This document shows, piece by piece, positions 9,004-18,020 of a stretch of 52,311 bases of DNA (positions within the stretch are counted from its first letter, which is position 1; each line of letters starts with the position of its first letter). The notes below the pieces were generated by a model. It did no database searches. It was not told where the DNA came from and worked only from the letters and a program-made list of their open reading frames with translations. Location: assembly GCA_034520745.1 (NCBI GenBank), contig JAXHNF010000004.1, positions 1 through 52,311 of the forward strand, given 5' to 3'. Position numbers and translations under genes: made by a program. The DNA comes from Alkalibacterium sp034520745 (GTDB lineage Bacteria > Bacillota > Bacilli > Lactobacillales > Carnobacteriaceae_A).

Positions 9004-9861
9004 TTAAGCTTTGTTTGAAGAACCGAATTCTTTCATTTTAGCTTTAGTTGTAGCTGTGATGTTTTCTTTACCAGGTCCAACGATTTTACGAGGATCGTAA
9101 ACTTTGTCGTCGTTAGCAATAACTTCACGCGTACGTTTTGTCCATACTTGCTGTAATTCAGTGTTTACATTGATTTTAGTATGACCTAATGCAATGGCTT
9201 TTTCGATTTGGTGTGTTGGGATTCCTGATCCACCGTGCAGTACAAGTGGAGCACCTGTCAATTCAGAAATTTCTTTCATTTCGTCGAATCCAAGAACGGG
9301 TTCACCTTCGTAGTCGCCGTGAACAGAACCTAAGGCAGCTGCTAATGCGTCAACGCCAGCTTCGTCTACCATACGTTTACATTCGTCTTTATCTGCGTAC
9401 ATTACGCCGCCAGTAACGCCGTCTTCAGTTCCGCCGACAGTTCCGATTTCTGCTTCTACTGACACACCGTTAGCGTGAGCATATTCTACCACTTTTTTAG
9501 TGTTTTCGATGTTCTCGTCGATTGGATCATGAGAATGGTCGATCATTACTGATGAAAACCCAGCATCGATGGCTTCTTTACATTTATCAAAAGAAGAACC
9601 GTGGTCCAAGTGAACAGCAACAGGAACTGTGATGTTCATTTCGTTTAATAATGCATTAACCATAGCAGTAACAACTGTAAATCCACCCATGTATTTAGCT
9701 GCTCCTTCAGAAACACCTAAAATAACTGGAGATTTTTCTTCTTCTGCTGCTTGTAAAATGGCTTGTGTCCATTCCAAGTTGTTGATGTTGAATTGTCCAA
9801 CAGCATATTTTTCTTTTAATGCTTTGTTCAACATATCTGTCATACTTACTAATTGACCCAT
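9004..9861 (-). CDS. fba: Class II fructose-1,6-bisphosphate aldolase
   Basis: Zinc-dependent aldolase of glycolysis that cleaves fructose 1,6-bisphosphate to GAP and DHAP. 285 residues, intact. Motifs in order: PVAVHLDHGSSFDKCKEAID (zinc and catalytic region), SVMIDHSHDPIDENIE, VEAEIGTVGGTEDGVTGG, AALGSVHGDYEGEPVLGFD and VLHGGSGIPTHQI. It starts after AGGAGG in front of ATG 9861. It lies in the ancestral position between pyrG and murA, but accessory genes now separate it from murA. Its own terminator follows. Strong codon bias (repeated use of a few codons) fits a highly expressed gene. Confidence 0.97.
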   Translation of the reverse strand: MGQLVSMTDMLNKALKEKYAVGQFNINNLEWTQAILQAAEEEKSPVILGVSEGAAKYMGGFTVVTAMVNALLNEMNITVPVAVHLDHGSSFDKCKEAIDAGFSSVMIDHSHDPIDENIENTKKVVEYAHANGVSVEAEIGTVGGTEDGVTGGVMYADKDECKRMVDEAGVDALAAALGSVHGDYEGEPVLGFDEMKEISELTGAPLVLHGGSGIPTHQIEKAIALGHTKINVNTELQQVWTKRTREVIANDDKVYDPRKIVGPGKENITATTKAKMKEFGSSNKA

Positions 9862-10003
9862 ATATATAGCCTCCTAATATTTTTGCGCACTTTTTGAACC
9901 GAGATACGCGCTCGGCTTCACTTTTTATTATAAACAAAATTTCACAATAAAACTAGTGAAAATGTCTATAAGCTATCCATATCTTCTAAAACTTTTCTCA
10001 TCA

Positions 10004-11614
10004 TTATCTCATTTTATAGTTTTCCAGTGCTTTTTCTACAAATGAAACGAATAATGGATGCGGACGATTCGGTCTCGATTTGAACTCCGGATGGAACTGA
10101 CAGCCGACAAAGTAAGGGTGTCCGGCGAGCTCGATGATTTCGACCAGCCTGTTGTCCGGCGATACGCCTGAAAAGACCAGACCTGCTTCCTCCAGAGTTT
10201 TTTTGTAGTGGTTGTTAAACTCATAGCGGTGACGGTGACGTTCCTGAATGACACCCTCATTATCATAAGCTTGAGCCGCGACAGTGCCTTTTTTCAGCTC
10301 ACAGGGGTAAGAGCCCAGACGCAGCGTACCGCCCATATCCACGACATTTTTCTGATCCGGCATCAAGTCGATGATGTTGTGTTCGATTTCCGGATCTACT
10401 TCGGCAGATCCTGCCTTTTCAAGTCCCACGACATTACGTGCAAACTCAATCGACGCCAGCTGCATGCCCAGACAGATACCGAAAAACGGCACCTTGTTTT
10501 CTCTTGCATACTGGATCGCCAGTATTTTCCCTTCCAGTCCGCGCTCACCGAAACCTCCGGGGACTAAAACACCATCAACGTCCCGAAGCTCACGGACCAC
10601 TTCCTCAGGCGAAAGCACTTCGGCGTTCACCCACTTGATGGACATATCCGAATCCAGCGCATACCCGGCATGTTTGAGTGCTTCAACCACTGACAAATAG
10701 GCATCCGGTAGTTCCACGTATTTTCCGACGATCGCAATGCGCGTGGATTTTTTCAGAGTTTTCACTTTTTCCTCCAGAGCCATCCACTCGGTCATATCCG
10801 CTTCTTTGACGTCCAGTTTCAAATGGTCGACGACGATCTGATCCAGGCCCTGTTTCTGGAGATTCAGAGGGATCGTATAAAGTGTTTCCACGTCCAGTGA
10901 CTCGATGACAGCCTTAGAATCCACGTCCGTGAATAAAGCGATCTTATCTTTCATGTGCTGCTCCAAAGGATACTCCGAGCGGACGATCAAAACGTTCGGC
11001 TGGATACCCAGACTGCGGAGCTCCTTGACGCTGTGCTGGGTCGGCTTGGTTTTCATTTCGCCGGCCGCTTTCAGATATGGAATCAGCGTCGTATGGATAT
11101 ACATCACGTTATCCGGACCCACGTCTCGCTTCATCTGACGCAGGGCTTCCAGGAAGGGCAGCGATTCGATGTCTCCGACAGTCCCACCCACTTCAGTAAT
11201 GACTACGTCCGCATCGGTCGTCTGACCGGCCCGCATGATCTTGTCTTTGATTTCATCCGTGATATGAGGAATGACTTGGACCGTGGCGCCTAAATAATCG
11301 CCGCGGCGTTCTTTGTTCAGTACTTCCTGATAGACTTTGCCGGTCGTGACATTGGAATACTGATTCAGATTGATATCAATGAAACGCTCGTAATGCCCCA
11401 GGTCCAGATCCGTTTCTGCCCCGTCTTCCGTCACGTAAACTTCTCCGTGCTGATAAGGACTCATCGTCCCCGGATCCACATTGATATAGGGATCGAACTT
11501 CTGGATCGTCACGTCCAGCCCTCTGTTTTTCAGCAAACGTCCAAGTGAAGCCGCGGCAATCCCCTTTCCAATAGATGAGACAACGCCACCCGTTACAAAA
11601 ATATACTTTGTCAT
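10004..11614 (-). CDS. pyrG: CTP synthase
   Basis: Makes CTP from UTP with ATP and glutamine. Intact, 536 residues from the ATG at 11614 (MTKYIFVTGGVVSSIGKG), chosen because AGGAGG lies 8 bases upstream; the ATG six bases earlier is too close to it. The synthetase domain with GGTVGDIESLPFLEALRQ is followed by a class I glutaminase domain with the nucleophile Cys in FFGICLGMQLASIEFARN and the His/Glu pair in GCQFHPEFKSRP. Expression is very likely controlled by the GGGC-start attenuator found just upstream. In most relatives rpoE is next to pyrG, but here 10 kb of other genes lie between. Confidence 0.97.
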   Translation of the reverse strand: MTKYIFVTGGVVSSIGKGIAAASLGRLLKNRGLDVTIQKFDPYINVDPGTMSPYQHGEVYVTEDGAETDLDLGHYERFIDINLNQYSNVTTGKVYQEVLNKERRGDYLGATVQVIPHITDEIKDKIMRAGQTTDADVVITEVGGTVGDIESLPFLEALRQMKRDVGPDNVMYIHTTLIPYLKAAGEMKTKPTQHSVKELRSLGIQPNVLIVRSEYPLEQHMKDKIALFTDVDSKAVIESLDVETLYTIPLNLQKQGLDQIVVDHLKLDVKEADMTEWMALEEKVKTLKKSTRIAIVGKYVELPDAYLSVVEALKHAGYALDSDMSIKWVNAEVLSPEEVVRELRDVDGVLVPGGFGERGLEGKILAIQYARENKVPFFGICLGMQLASIEFARNVVGLEKAGSAEVDPEIEHNIIDLMPDQKNVVDMGGTLRLGSYPCELKKGTVAAQAYDNEGVIQERHRHRYEFNNHYKKTLEEAGLVFSGVSPDNRLVEIIELAGHPYFVGCQFHPEFKSRPNRPHPLFVSFVEKALENYKMR

Positions 11615-11666
11615 AATCATTTCCTCCTATGCTGGTTTAGGGATCAAAAAACTGGCCTTAAAATAA

Positions 11667-11700
11667 GAAAAACTCCCTACTCAAAAGAGAATAGGGAGCT
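11667..11700 (-). terminator. pyrG leader attenuator
   Basis: In the pyrG 5' leader (minus strand) the stem AGCTCCCTATTCTC / GAGTAGGGAGTT is followed by a T run. It lies between the pyrG promoter and pyrG, so it is an attenuator and not an operon end. Its 5' arm carries the pyrimidine tract GCTCCCT, as in the B. subtilis pyrG leader. There, extra G residues added at the RNA start under CTP limitation pair with this tract and block termination. Confidence 0.85.
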
Positions 11701-11763
11701 GAATGCATGCTTTATTTTCCGCACCTGAGATAAATCATTGACTTAACCATTTATCTGTAGAGT

Positions 11764-11803
11764 GCCCAATAAATATATTAAAGAAAGCACCGCTCAGAGT
11801 CAA
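11764..11803 (-). promoter_or_regulatory. pyrG promoter with GGGC start
   Basis: On the minus strand TTGACT (11798-11803), 17 bases, TAATAT (11775-11780), then ATTTATT and GGGC (11764-11767). The initially transcribed GGGC is the hallmark of CTP-sensitive reiterative transcription known for Gram-positive pyrG genes. Confidence 0.85.
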
Positions 11804-11984
11804 GGCTGGTGACAGATTTTTTTCTGCAATCCGCTTAAAGCATTCAACATTCACTTTTCAATCAAAAGGGGGTGTAAAGACACCCTTTAAGTGATAAAAT
11901 GAACACACAACGCACTTTAACTTCTCTAAAGGCATCCAGACAGGAAGTTGAGCGAATATATTAAGTATAGAAAGGAGGTAAACA

Positions 11985-12725
11985 ATGACAAAACAGCCTC
12001 ATATCCATTTGACTGAAAAAGAAGGCGCCGGTTATGCTCTGCTTCCGGGTGATCCCGACCGCGTGTCCCGGGTAAAGGCATTCCTGGATGATCCGGTCGA
12101 ACTGGCGTATAACCGCGAATACCGGAGCTTGAAAGGCACGTATAAAGGTGTGGAGATCCTGGTCGTTTCCACCGGCATTGGGGGACCGTCCACTGCCATC
12201 GCGCTTGAAGAACTGAAAAAGATCGGCGTCCACACCCTTATCCGGATTGGAAGCAGCGGTGCTCTGCAGCCCGAGATCAAAGTCGGTGATCTGATCCTCT
12301 GTGAAGGCGCCGTCAGGGACGAAGGTACATCCAAGGCGTATATCTCTTCCAATTATCCCGCAGTCAGCAATCATACGATTCTTTCAGAACTTAAAACTCG
12401 TGCCGAGGCCTTAAAGATCCCGCATCACCTCGGTCTGGTCCGCAGCCACGATTCATTTTACACCGATGAGGAAGAAGCGATCGATACCTACTGGTCGAAA
12501 CAGGGACTCATCGGTTCAGACATGGAGACGGCCGCTTTATTCACTCTAGCTCGTTTGCGCGGACTCCGGGCCGCTTCGGTTCTGAACGTGGTCGTCCCGT
12601 ATTTTGGGGACCTGAAAGAAGGCATCAATCAGCTGCAGTCCGGTGAATCCTTGACAAAACAGGGCGAGCAGAACGAAATCAGACTGGCTTTGGAAACAAT
12701 CGTTTCATTACAAACTAAATTATAA
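11985..12725 (+). CDS. Nucleoside phosphorylase, uridine-phosphorylase-like
   Basis: 246 residues of the PNP/UDP phosphorylase family, which splits nucleosides with phosphate into base and (deoxy)ribose-1-phosphate. Visible signatures: YALLPGDPDRVSRVKAFLDD, REYRSLKGTYKGVEILVVST, GIGGPSTAIALEEL, TLIRIGSSGALQPEIKVGD and SDMETAALFTLARLRGL. The combination fits uridine phosphorylase better than DeoD. A strong ribosome site AAAGGAGGT precedes ATG 11985. Upstream (11864-11889) there is a hairpin AAAGGG(G)GTGT/ACACCCTTT near a possible -10 (TAAAAT). It is the first gene of a plus-strand operon with a full ECF importer, which suggests nucleoside salvage. Confidence 0.88.
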   Translation: MTKQPHIHLTEKEGAGYALLPGDPDRVSRVKAFLDDPVELAYNREYRSLKGTYKGVEILVVSTGIGGPSTAIALEELKKIGVHTLIRIGSSGALQPEIKVGDLILCEGAVRDEGTSKAYISSNYPAVSNHTILSELKTRAEALKIPHHLGLVRSHDSFYTDEEEAIDTYWSKQGLIGSDMETAALFTLARLRGLRAASVLNVVVPYFGDLKEGINQLQSGESLTKQGEQNEIRLALETIVSLQTKL

Positions 12726-12737
12726 GGAGCGTTTTTC

Positions 12738-13345
12738 ATGAATAACAACAAAAAAAGTATGTGGTCACTGAAATTATCTACCGCCGCGATCGTTCTGATC
12801 CCGGCAGCGATCGGCATCAACTATATCGGGAAACTGTTCGCCAGCCTGCTACGTCTGCCGCTGTGGCTGGATTCGATCGGAACTGTTTTAGCTAGTATGC
12901 TTGCCGGTCCGGTCATCGGAGCCGCCGCCGGTATCATCAATAATATCATCTATGGTATCACGGTCAGCCCGGTCTCGACGGTTTATGCGATTACCAGCGC
13001 GGCCATCGGTATCACAGTCGGTGTCATGGCTTATAAAGGCTGGATCGCTTCCGTTCAGAAAGCCGTTGTCGTCGGTCTCGTTACCGGGCTCGTTGCGGCC
13101 ATCGTTTCTACACCACTCAATATGATTTTCTGGGTGGCCAGACCGGGAACGTCTGGGGCGACGCCTTTTATACCTTCCTGATTTCCAACGGTATGCCTCA
13201 GTGGCTGGCCTCATTCGGCGACAGCATCGTGGTGGATCTCCCGGATAAAGTCGTGACTGTTCTGATCAGCTATTTCATCTTTAAAGGCCTGCCGAAATCA
13301 CTGACGAATATTTACCGCCAGGACTCTGAAGTCGAAGAAATTTAA
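12738..13345 (+). CDS. ECF transporter S component, unknown specificity (frameshifted)
   Basis: Multi-pass membrane protein starting MNNNKKSMWSLKLSTAAIV. Hydrophobic segments at about residues 15-35, 48-70, 80-100 and 108-130 and the segment LWLDSIGTVLASMLAGPVIG are typical of S components of energy-coupling factor importers. A slip near 13135 separates the first 147 residues from the tail (YTFLISNGMPQWLASFG ... GLPKSLTNIYRQDSEVEEI, stop 13345). The expected length is about 202. It is followed at once by EcfT and two EcfA genes, so this is a dedicated complete ECF importer. The neighbouring phosphorylase suggests a nucleoside substrate (inference). Confidence 0.82.
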
Positions 13346-13357
13346 AGGGATGATTAC

Positions 13358-14124
13358 ATGAATTCCATGACATTATATGTCGATAAAGACAGCCCGATCC
13401 ACCGGCTCGATCCGCTCGTGAAGCTTCTTTACGTAGTGGCAGCCATCGCCATGACGTACATTTTACCGGGACCCTTGTATATTGCAGGGGTCCTCTTCGT
13501 CACGCTGCTTCTGCTGGTTATGGGAAAAGTTTTCCGCAACAGTCTGCCCATTCTGACACTGAGTATGTTCCTGATTTTTTCACTCGTGATCGTCCAGGGG
13601 TTTTTCCACCCCGACAATGTGACAGAACTGTTTGCCGTCGGTCCTGTCGTCTTTTATGAAGAAGGCCTTTATGTCGCGCTGGTCTTAGTCCTGCGCGTCC
13701 TGGTCATGATCAGCTCGTTCAGCGTCCTTATTCTGACGACGTCACCTGATGAAATGGTGGAACGGCTGATCAAAAAAGGCATGTCCCCAAGGATCGGCCA
13801 TGTCATCCTGTCTGTTCTGCAGCTCGTGCCGCAGATGCGTGCCACGACAAACAAAATCACCGATGCGCAGCGTTCACGCGGGATGGAAACGGAAGGCAGC
13901 TTACAAACACGGATCAAAGCCTTCTTTCCTTTGATGGGACCCGTGGTTTTGAATTCACTGAATGAAACCAAGGAACGGTCCATCGCCCTGGAAATGCGCG
14001 GCTTTGGTTCATCCACGAAAAAAACGTTTTTAAATGATGAAAAGCAGTATCCCTACAACAAGCTTCTTGCCGGACTGATCATCGGCATCGTCATTTGGGG
14101 ATCGTCTGGAGGGTCATTTCATGA
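13358..14124 (+). CDS. ecfT: ECF transporter transmembrane subunit EcfT (frameshift at the very end)
   Basis: Membrane scaffold of the ECF importer. It has an N-terminal SPIHRLDPLVKLLYVV, several membrane helices, and the two cytoplasmic coupling segments of EcfT: ITDAQRSRGMETEGS and ETKERSIALEMRGFGSS (both contain the A-R-G style coupling motif). As written the frame runs past the start of the next gene. Restoring one G in the GGGG run near 14096 gives the end IWGIVWRVIS with a TGA that overlaps the ATG of the next gene (ATGA), the usual operon joint. I therefore end it at 14124. Confidence 0.87.
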
Positions 14125-14962
14125 GCATCATCGAAGTAGAAAATTTGAAGTACCGATATCCCGATACCACTCGATCTCGTGTTAGACGACCTGTCCTTCT
14201 CTGTTGAAAAAGGCGAATGTCTGGGGATCGTCGGCGAAAATACGGCAGGAAAATCCACACTCTGCTTATGCTTTAGCCGGGCTTATCCCGCATTTTTATA
14301 AAGGGGCTTACGGCGGAAAAGTGACCGTCAATGGTCTCGTCGTCCGGGAACACGACATTGCCGATATCGTCGAAAACATCGGACTGGTATTTGAAAATCC
14401 CTTTTCCCAGATGACCGGCGCGAAAAAAACTGTTTATGAAGAAGTGGCTTTTGGACTTGAAAACATGGGTCTGAAACGTGAAGAAATGCACAGACGGATC
14501 GAACAGTATCTGAAACTGATGGATGTCTTTGGTGTAAAAGACAAGAATCCTTTTGACTTGTCCGGCGGCCAGATGCAGCGCGTTGCCATTGCCAGTGTCT
14601 TAGCCATGGAACCGGACGTGCTGATCCTCGATGAACCGACGTCTCAGCTCGATCCGCAGGGGTCCAAAGAAGTCTTTGAAGTGATCGAACAGCTGACAGA
14701 AAAAGGCATGACCATCATTCTGGTCGAACATAAAATGGAACAGATCGCTCAGTACGCTGACCGGGTGCTCCTGCTGCACGAAGGAAAACAAATAGATTTA
14801 GACACTCCTGAAAAAATCTTTTCACGATCAGATATTAAAGACTTCGGGGTCACGCCGCCTGTGGTAACAAACATAGCGAGAGCGTTAGACGTTCGCTATC
14901 CCGACACCGGTTTATACCCTGTAACAATCAAGGAATTCAAACGACTGGAGGATACGAAATGA
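14121..14962 (+). CDS. ECF transporter ATPase (EcfA1-like; frameshifted)
   Basis: ABC-type ATPase of the ECF importer. ATG 14121 after GGAGGG gives MSIIEVENLKYRYPDTT; slips at about 14170 and 14262 follow. Walker A is GENTAGKST, the signature is LSGGQMQRVAIASVLAMEP, Walker B is VLILDEPTSQLDP, and EHK supplies the switch His. The Q-loop region reads VFENPFSQ, as is common in ECF ATPases. It overlaps ecfT at its start and the next ATPase gene at its end (ATGA), so all four subunits are co-translated. Energises uptake by the adjacent S component. Confidence 0.9.
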
Positions 14963-15762
14963 AATCATTTGAAGTAAAGAATGTCGCTTTTTCCTATTCT
15001 CCGGATATCCAGATCTTTGATGGCTTGAACTTAGCGTTCGATTCACGGACCACAGCGATTGTCGGTCAGAACGGAGCGGGCAAGACAACACTTGTCAAAA
15101 TAATGAAGGGACTGCTCAAGCCTTCCACCGGCTCGCTTCTGATCGACGGCGAATCGATCAATGACCAGACAGCCGCTCAACTGGCCCGACGCATCGGCCT
15201 TGTGTTTCAGAATCCCAACGATCAGATCTTCAAGACGAACGTCCTGGAAGAAGTGATGTTCGGTCCGCTGATGATCGGTTTTTCAAAAGACGAAGCCGAA
15301 AAACAGGCGCGGGTGGCCTTGCAGAAAGTCGAGCTGGAATCGAAAACAGAAGATAATCCCTATGACCTTAGTCTCTCCGAGCGTAAACTGATCGCTTTGG
15401 CATCCATTTTGGCCATGGACACTGAGATGATCATTTTCGACGAACCGACGATGGGTCAGGATTTTGCCGGGAAAGAGATCATCAAGACGATCATCAAAGA
15501 CCTGCACGCAGAGGGGAAACTTGTACTGTGCATCCTGCACGACATGGACTTTGCGGCGGAAGTGTTCGAACGGACAGTCGTCATGAACCAGGGCGAGATC
15601 ATTCTGGACGGCCAGACCCGAGATGTTTTTTCAAAGAAAGACATTCTTGAAAAAGCCTATCTGGAACAGCCCTACGTCACACAGATTGCTCAGGCACTAG
15701 GTTATGACGAAAGTTTCATCCATGAATCAGAGCTGATTGCTTTCCTGAACAAGAACAACTAA
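14959..15762 (+). CDS. ECF transporter ATPase (EcfA2-like) with atypical signature
   Basis: Second ATPase of the ECF importer, intact, 267 residues. Walker A GQNGAGKTTLVK, Q-loop VFQNPNDQIF, Walker B MIIFDEPTMGQD and switch His in LHDMD are normal. The ABC signature reads LSLSERKLIALASIL instead of LSGGQ. Such weakening of one signature is known from asymmetric ABC pairs, where one of the two sites turns over ATP poorly. It overlaps the previous gene by four bases. About 90 bases separate it from the VIT gene, which probably has its own promoter. Confidence 0.9.
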   Translation: MKSFEVKNVAFSYSPDIQIFDGLNLAFDSRTTAIVGQNGAGKTTLVKIMKGLLKPSTGSLLIDGESINDQTAAQLARRIGLVFQNPNDQIFKTNVLEEVMFGPLMIGFSKDEAEKQARVALQKVELESKTEDNPYDLSLSERKLIALASILAMDTEMIIFDEPTMGQDFAGKEIIKTIIKDLHAEGKLVLCILHDMDFAAEVFERTVVMNQGEIILDGQTRDVFSKKDILEKAYLEQPYVTQIAQALGYDESFIHESELIAFLNKNN

Positions 15763-15853
15763 CTTAACACTTACACTCAACGTATGATTCATCAAGATAT
15801 CTTTATGGATCAAAGCAGGCACAGCGTTTCAAGACTAGAAGGAGGACTTTTAC

Positions 15854-16553
15854 ATGTCAGACAAAACAAAACGGTTCGAAGGCGGCGAGTATATCAAGAG
15901 CATGGTTTACGGGGGACTTGATGGCATCATCACCACCTTCGCCGTCGTTTCCGGTGTGGCCGGTGCGACGCTGGCGGTTCGTGTCGTCATCATCTTGGGC
16001 TTCTCGAATCTTCTTGCAGACGGCTTTTCGATGGCAGTCGGCGATTACCTGTCCAGTAAATCGGAAAAGGAATACCGCACTGGTGTCGAATATCAGACCG
16101 AACGTGAAGTCATAGAAAATTATTCGGAGGCCGTGGACCGCATGTCACAGTCTTATCAGAACAAAGGGCTTTCCGAAGAAGATGCCGAGTGCATATCTAC
16201 GAGACTTGCCAAGTACGACGAACCTTTCATCAGCCAGATCGTCAATCAGAAGTATGGAAACGACAGTGGTGTCGAGAACCCTATCAAGAATGCGACAGTT
16301 ACCTTTTTCTTCTTTCTTTATTTTCGGGCTCATCCCGCTTCTGGCGTATGTCTTTTCCTCCTTCAGCCCATTCATGATGGAAAATGCCTTCCTGCTGGCT
16401 TCCATCCTGACCGGGATCACGCTGTTTATTTTAGGCGCGCTGAAATCCCGCGTCACCCAGTCCAACTGGTTCAGATCCGGACTGGAAATGCTGGTAGTCG
16501 GTGGACTGGCTGCTGTTGTTGCTTATCTGGTCGGCTATTTTCTGGGAAGATAG
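15854..16553 (+). CDS. VIT/CCC1-family iron/manganese transporter (frameshifted)
   Basis: Membrane transporter of the VIT1/CCC1 family, which moves Fe2+ or Mn2+ out of the cytoplasm. Starts after AGGAGG at ATG 15854. Family signatures: GGEYIKSMVYGGLDGIITTF, VVSGVAGATL, GFSNLLADGFSMAVGDYLSS and the cytoplasmic metal-binding segment with repeated E/D residues (YRTGVEYQTEREVIEN). After a slip near 16310 the last two helices follow (IFGLIPLLAYVF, FLLASILTGITLFILG, LVVGGLAAVVAYLVGYFLGR). The intact length is about 233. It ends before a strong terminator. Confidence 0.88.
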
Positions 16554-16572
16554 CGCTACTTGATTTAAATAT

Positions 16573-16618
16573 AAAAACCGCCCGACTATCAGCTGGATCA
16601 GATAGTCGGGCGGTTTTT
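16573..16618 (+). terminator. Strong terminator after the VIT gene
   Basis: AAAAACCGCCCGACTATC and its exact reverse complement, 10-base loop, flanked by A and T runs on both sides. It can serve both strands, but the minus-strand neighbour starts rather than ends nearby. Confidence 0.92.
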
Positions 16619-16654
16619 AGTTAAAAGTCTTGGCTGCTTATTTCGTATTCCTTT

Positions 16655-16909
16655 TTAAAACACCAGTGTCTCTCCCGGGTTCAATCCCCATGCGAGCCAG
16701 CCTAACAGCATACCTGAAATCAACAGTGCCTGCATGACCAGAGAAATAATGGCCAGCGTCTTCACCCATTTCCCGTAATTTCTCATTTCAGGATCCATAA
16801 GTAGGGCGATCGAGAAACCTGCCCCTATAACCGGCATAATGTAAGACAATAAAATATGTACGGCGATCTTTACAATAAGTTGTGATGCGTTAGACTCTTT
16901 TCGGTCCAT
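16655..16909 (-). CDS. Small two-helix membrane protein, unknown
   Basis: 84 residues from ATG 16909 (MDRKESNASQLIVKIAVHIL). Two hydrophobic segments (IAVHILLSYIMPVIGAGFSI and TLAIISLVMQALLISGML) flank the short cytoplasmic-looking part DPEMRNYGKWVK. I do not recognise a family. It starts 28 bases after the antitoxin-like gene on the same strand and could be co-transcribed with it. Confidence 0.65.
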   Translation of the reverse strand: MDRKESNASQLIVKIAVHILLSYIMPVIGAGFSIALLMDPEMRNYGKWVKTLAIISLVMQALLISGMLLGWLAWGLNPGETLVF

Positions 16910-16936
16910 GATCTGATTCTCCTTAGTCTTGAACAA

Positions 16937-17140
16937 CTATTTAGTTAGAAACGTTCCTGCCACTTTCTTTGGATGTCCATTCTCCGAAAACGGATCGTCA
17001 TTCGCCGGTACCAGGATGATCGTTCCATCTTGCGTGTAAACGACGATATATTCCTGATCCGGGTCAGGCTTTATCCCGTTATGCGAGGGAAGCTCTATGA
17101 CCACTGACTCTCCTTCTACTTTTGCTGATGCTGTAAGCAT
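16937..17140 (-). CDS. AbrB/MazE-like antitoxin protein, no toxin partner seen
   Basis: 67 residues from ATG 17140 (AGGGGTGG just upstream). The opening MLTASAKVEGESVVIELPS and the later YIVVYTQDGTIILVPANDDPF fit the swapped-hairpin AbrB/MazE/PemI antitoxin type, where the N-terminal strand pair binds DNA and the C-terminus binds the toxin. A MazF/PemK toxin gene normally overlaps the antitoxin's 3' end, but the next gene is a small membrane protein instead. It is therefore an orphan antitoxin or a simple autoregulated DNA-binding protein. Confidence 0.65.
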   Translation of the reverse strand: MLTASAKVEGESVVIELPSHNGIKPDPDQEYIVVYTQDGTIILVPANDDPFSENGHPKKVAGTFLTK

Positions 17141-17348
17141 ATGTCCACCCCTCTTTTCTATATTTATTGCGCACTGTTTTGAATGCGACTGTCCCTGCAG
17201 CATAAGTCAGATAGAAAACCGTTTCATCCATAAAATTCCCATCAGAACAGGATTCAACGATCACGTTATCTTATTATCAGTCAGCTGCAGACTTCCTGCT
17301 GATTTTCACTGCCTCTTCCTTCTCCATTTAATTAAACGTCGGCAACGA

Positions 17349-17870
17349 TCAGTCAAAACCTGTTAAATGCTCCCATAAATTAAATGTCTGTTCCTCGAGA
17401 TCTTTTTTTGTGATGCCTCTCGCATAAAGGTAGTCTTTTAAAAATAAATCGCTGTTAGTATCCGCCAGACCTAAATAGGGATCCAGCACTATATAGATCA
17501 CTTTTCTGTTTCCAAAAAACAGCATATATGAATCCTCGAAATCACTTAAATAATATTTCCGGCTTTTTTCATTAATGAGAACCTCATAAATATTCAAATC
17601 TATATCATCCAGATTTATTTTTTTTTCATATTCCAACGACGGATTTAAAAGAAATTCTTCTCGTTTAATATTTTCAGATATATTTCTGATAGAGTAGTAC
17701 ATTTGTTCTGTTTTTTGTTTCAGATAGAACTCTGGCATGATCTCTTTAGAACATTTTTTAACATCCACCAAATTGAGTACAACATCAATCGGGTCTTCTA
17801 TACTATCCTTAATGTTAAGGTTCAGTCTGTTTTTTTCTAACATCCTTTTTATTTGTTTATTGTTATCCAT
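17349..17870 (-). CDS. Hypothetical protein, 173 aa
   Basis: Starts MDNNKQIKRMLEKNRLNLNI at 17870 with GGGGGG five bases before the ATG. It is charged, lysine- and asparagine-rich, with no signal peptide and no membrane segment. The C-terminal half (YMLFFGNRKVIYIVLDPYL, LFLKDYLYARGITKKDLEEQ) looks like a small alpha/beta domain. I recognise no family. Its AT-rich composition differs from the metabolic genes on either side and fits the accessory island. Confidence 0.6.
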   Translation of the reverse strand: MDNNKQIKRMLEKNRLNLNIKDSIEDPIDVVLNLVDVKKCSKEIMPEFYLKQKTEQMYYSIRNISENIKREEFLLNPSLEYEKKINLDDIDLNIYEVLINEKSRKYYLSDFEDSYMLFFGNRKVIYIVLDPYLGLADTNSDLFLKDYLYARGITKKDLEEQTFNLWEHLTGFD

Positions 17871-18020
17871 TGTCCCCCCCGGAATTAGTTATTAGTTAAC
17901 AGAAGCACTTTATTCCCCCTGAACACTGACTCATATTTTATCTTCTATTATTGTATACCAATCACAGCAGGAAGTGTTAAAATGGTAGTGTAATCCGACC
18001 GTTTTTTTGGAGGTGTTATT

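Noticed and set aside
11864..11889. Terminator upstream of the uridine-phosphorylase-like gene
   Set aside because: The stem is good but no T run follows and no gene ends there. It may be a regulator site, but support is too thin for a separate call.
17871..18020. Short hydrophobic peptide (SHP-like pheromone) gene beside Rgg copy 1
   Set aside because: No short frame with a ribosome site and the expected basic-hydrophobic sequence was found on either strand.
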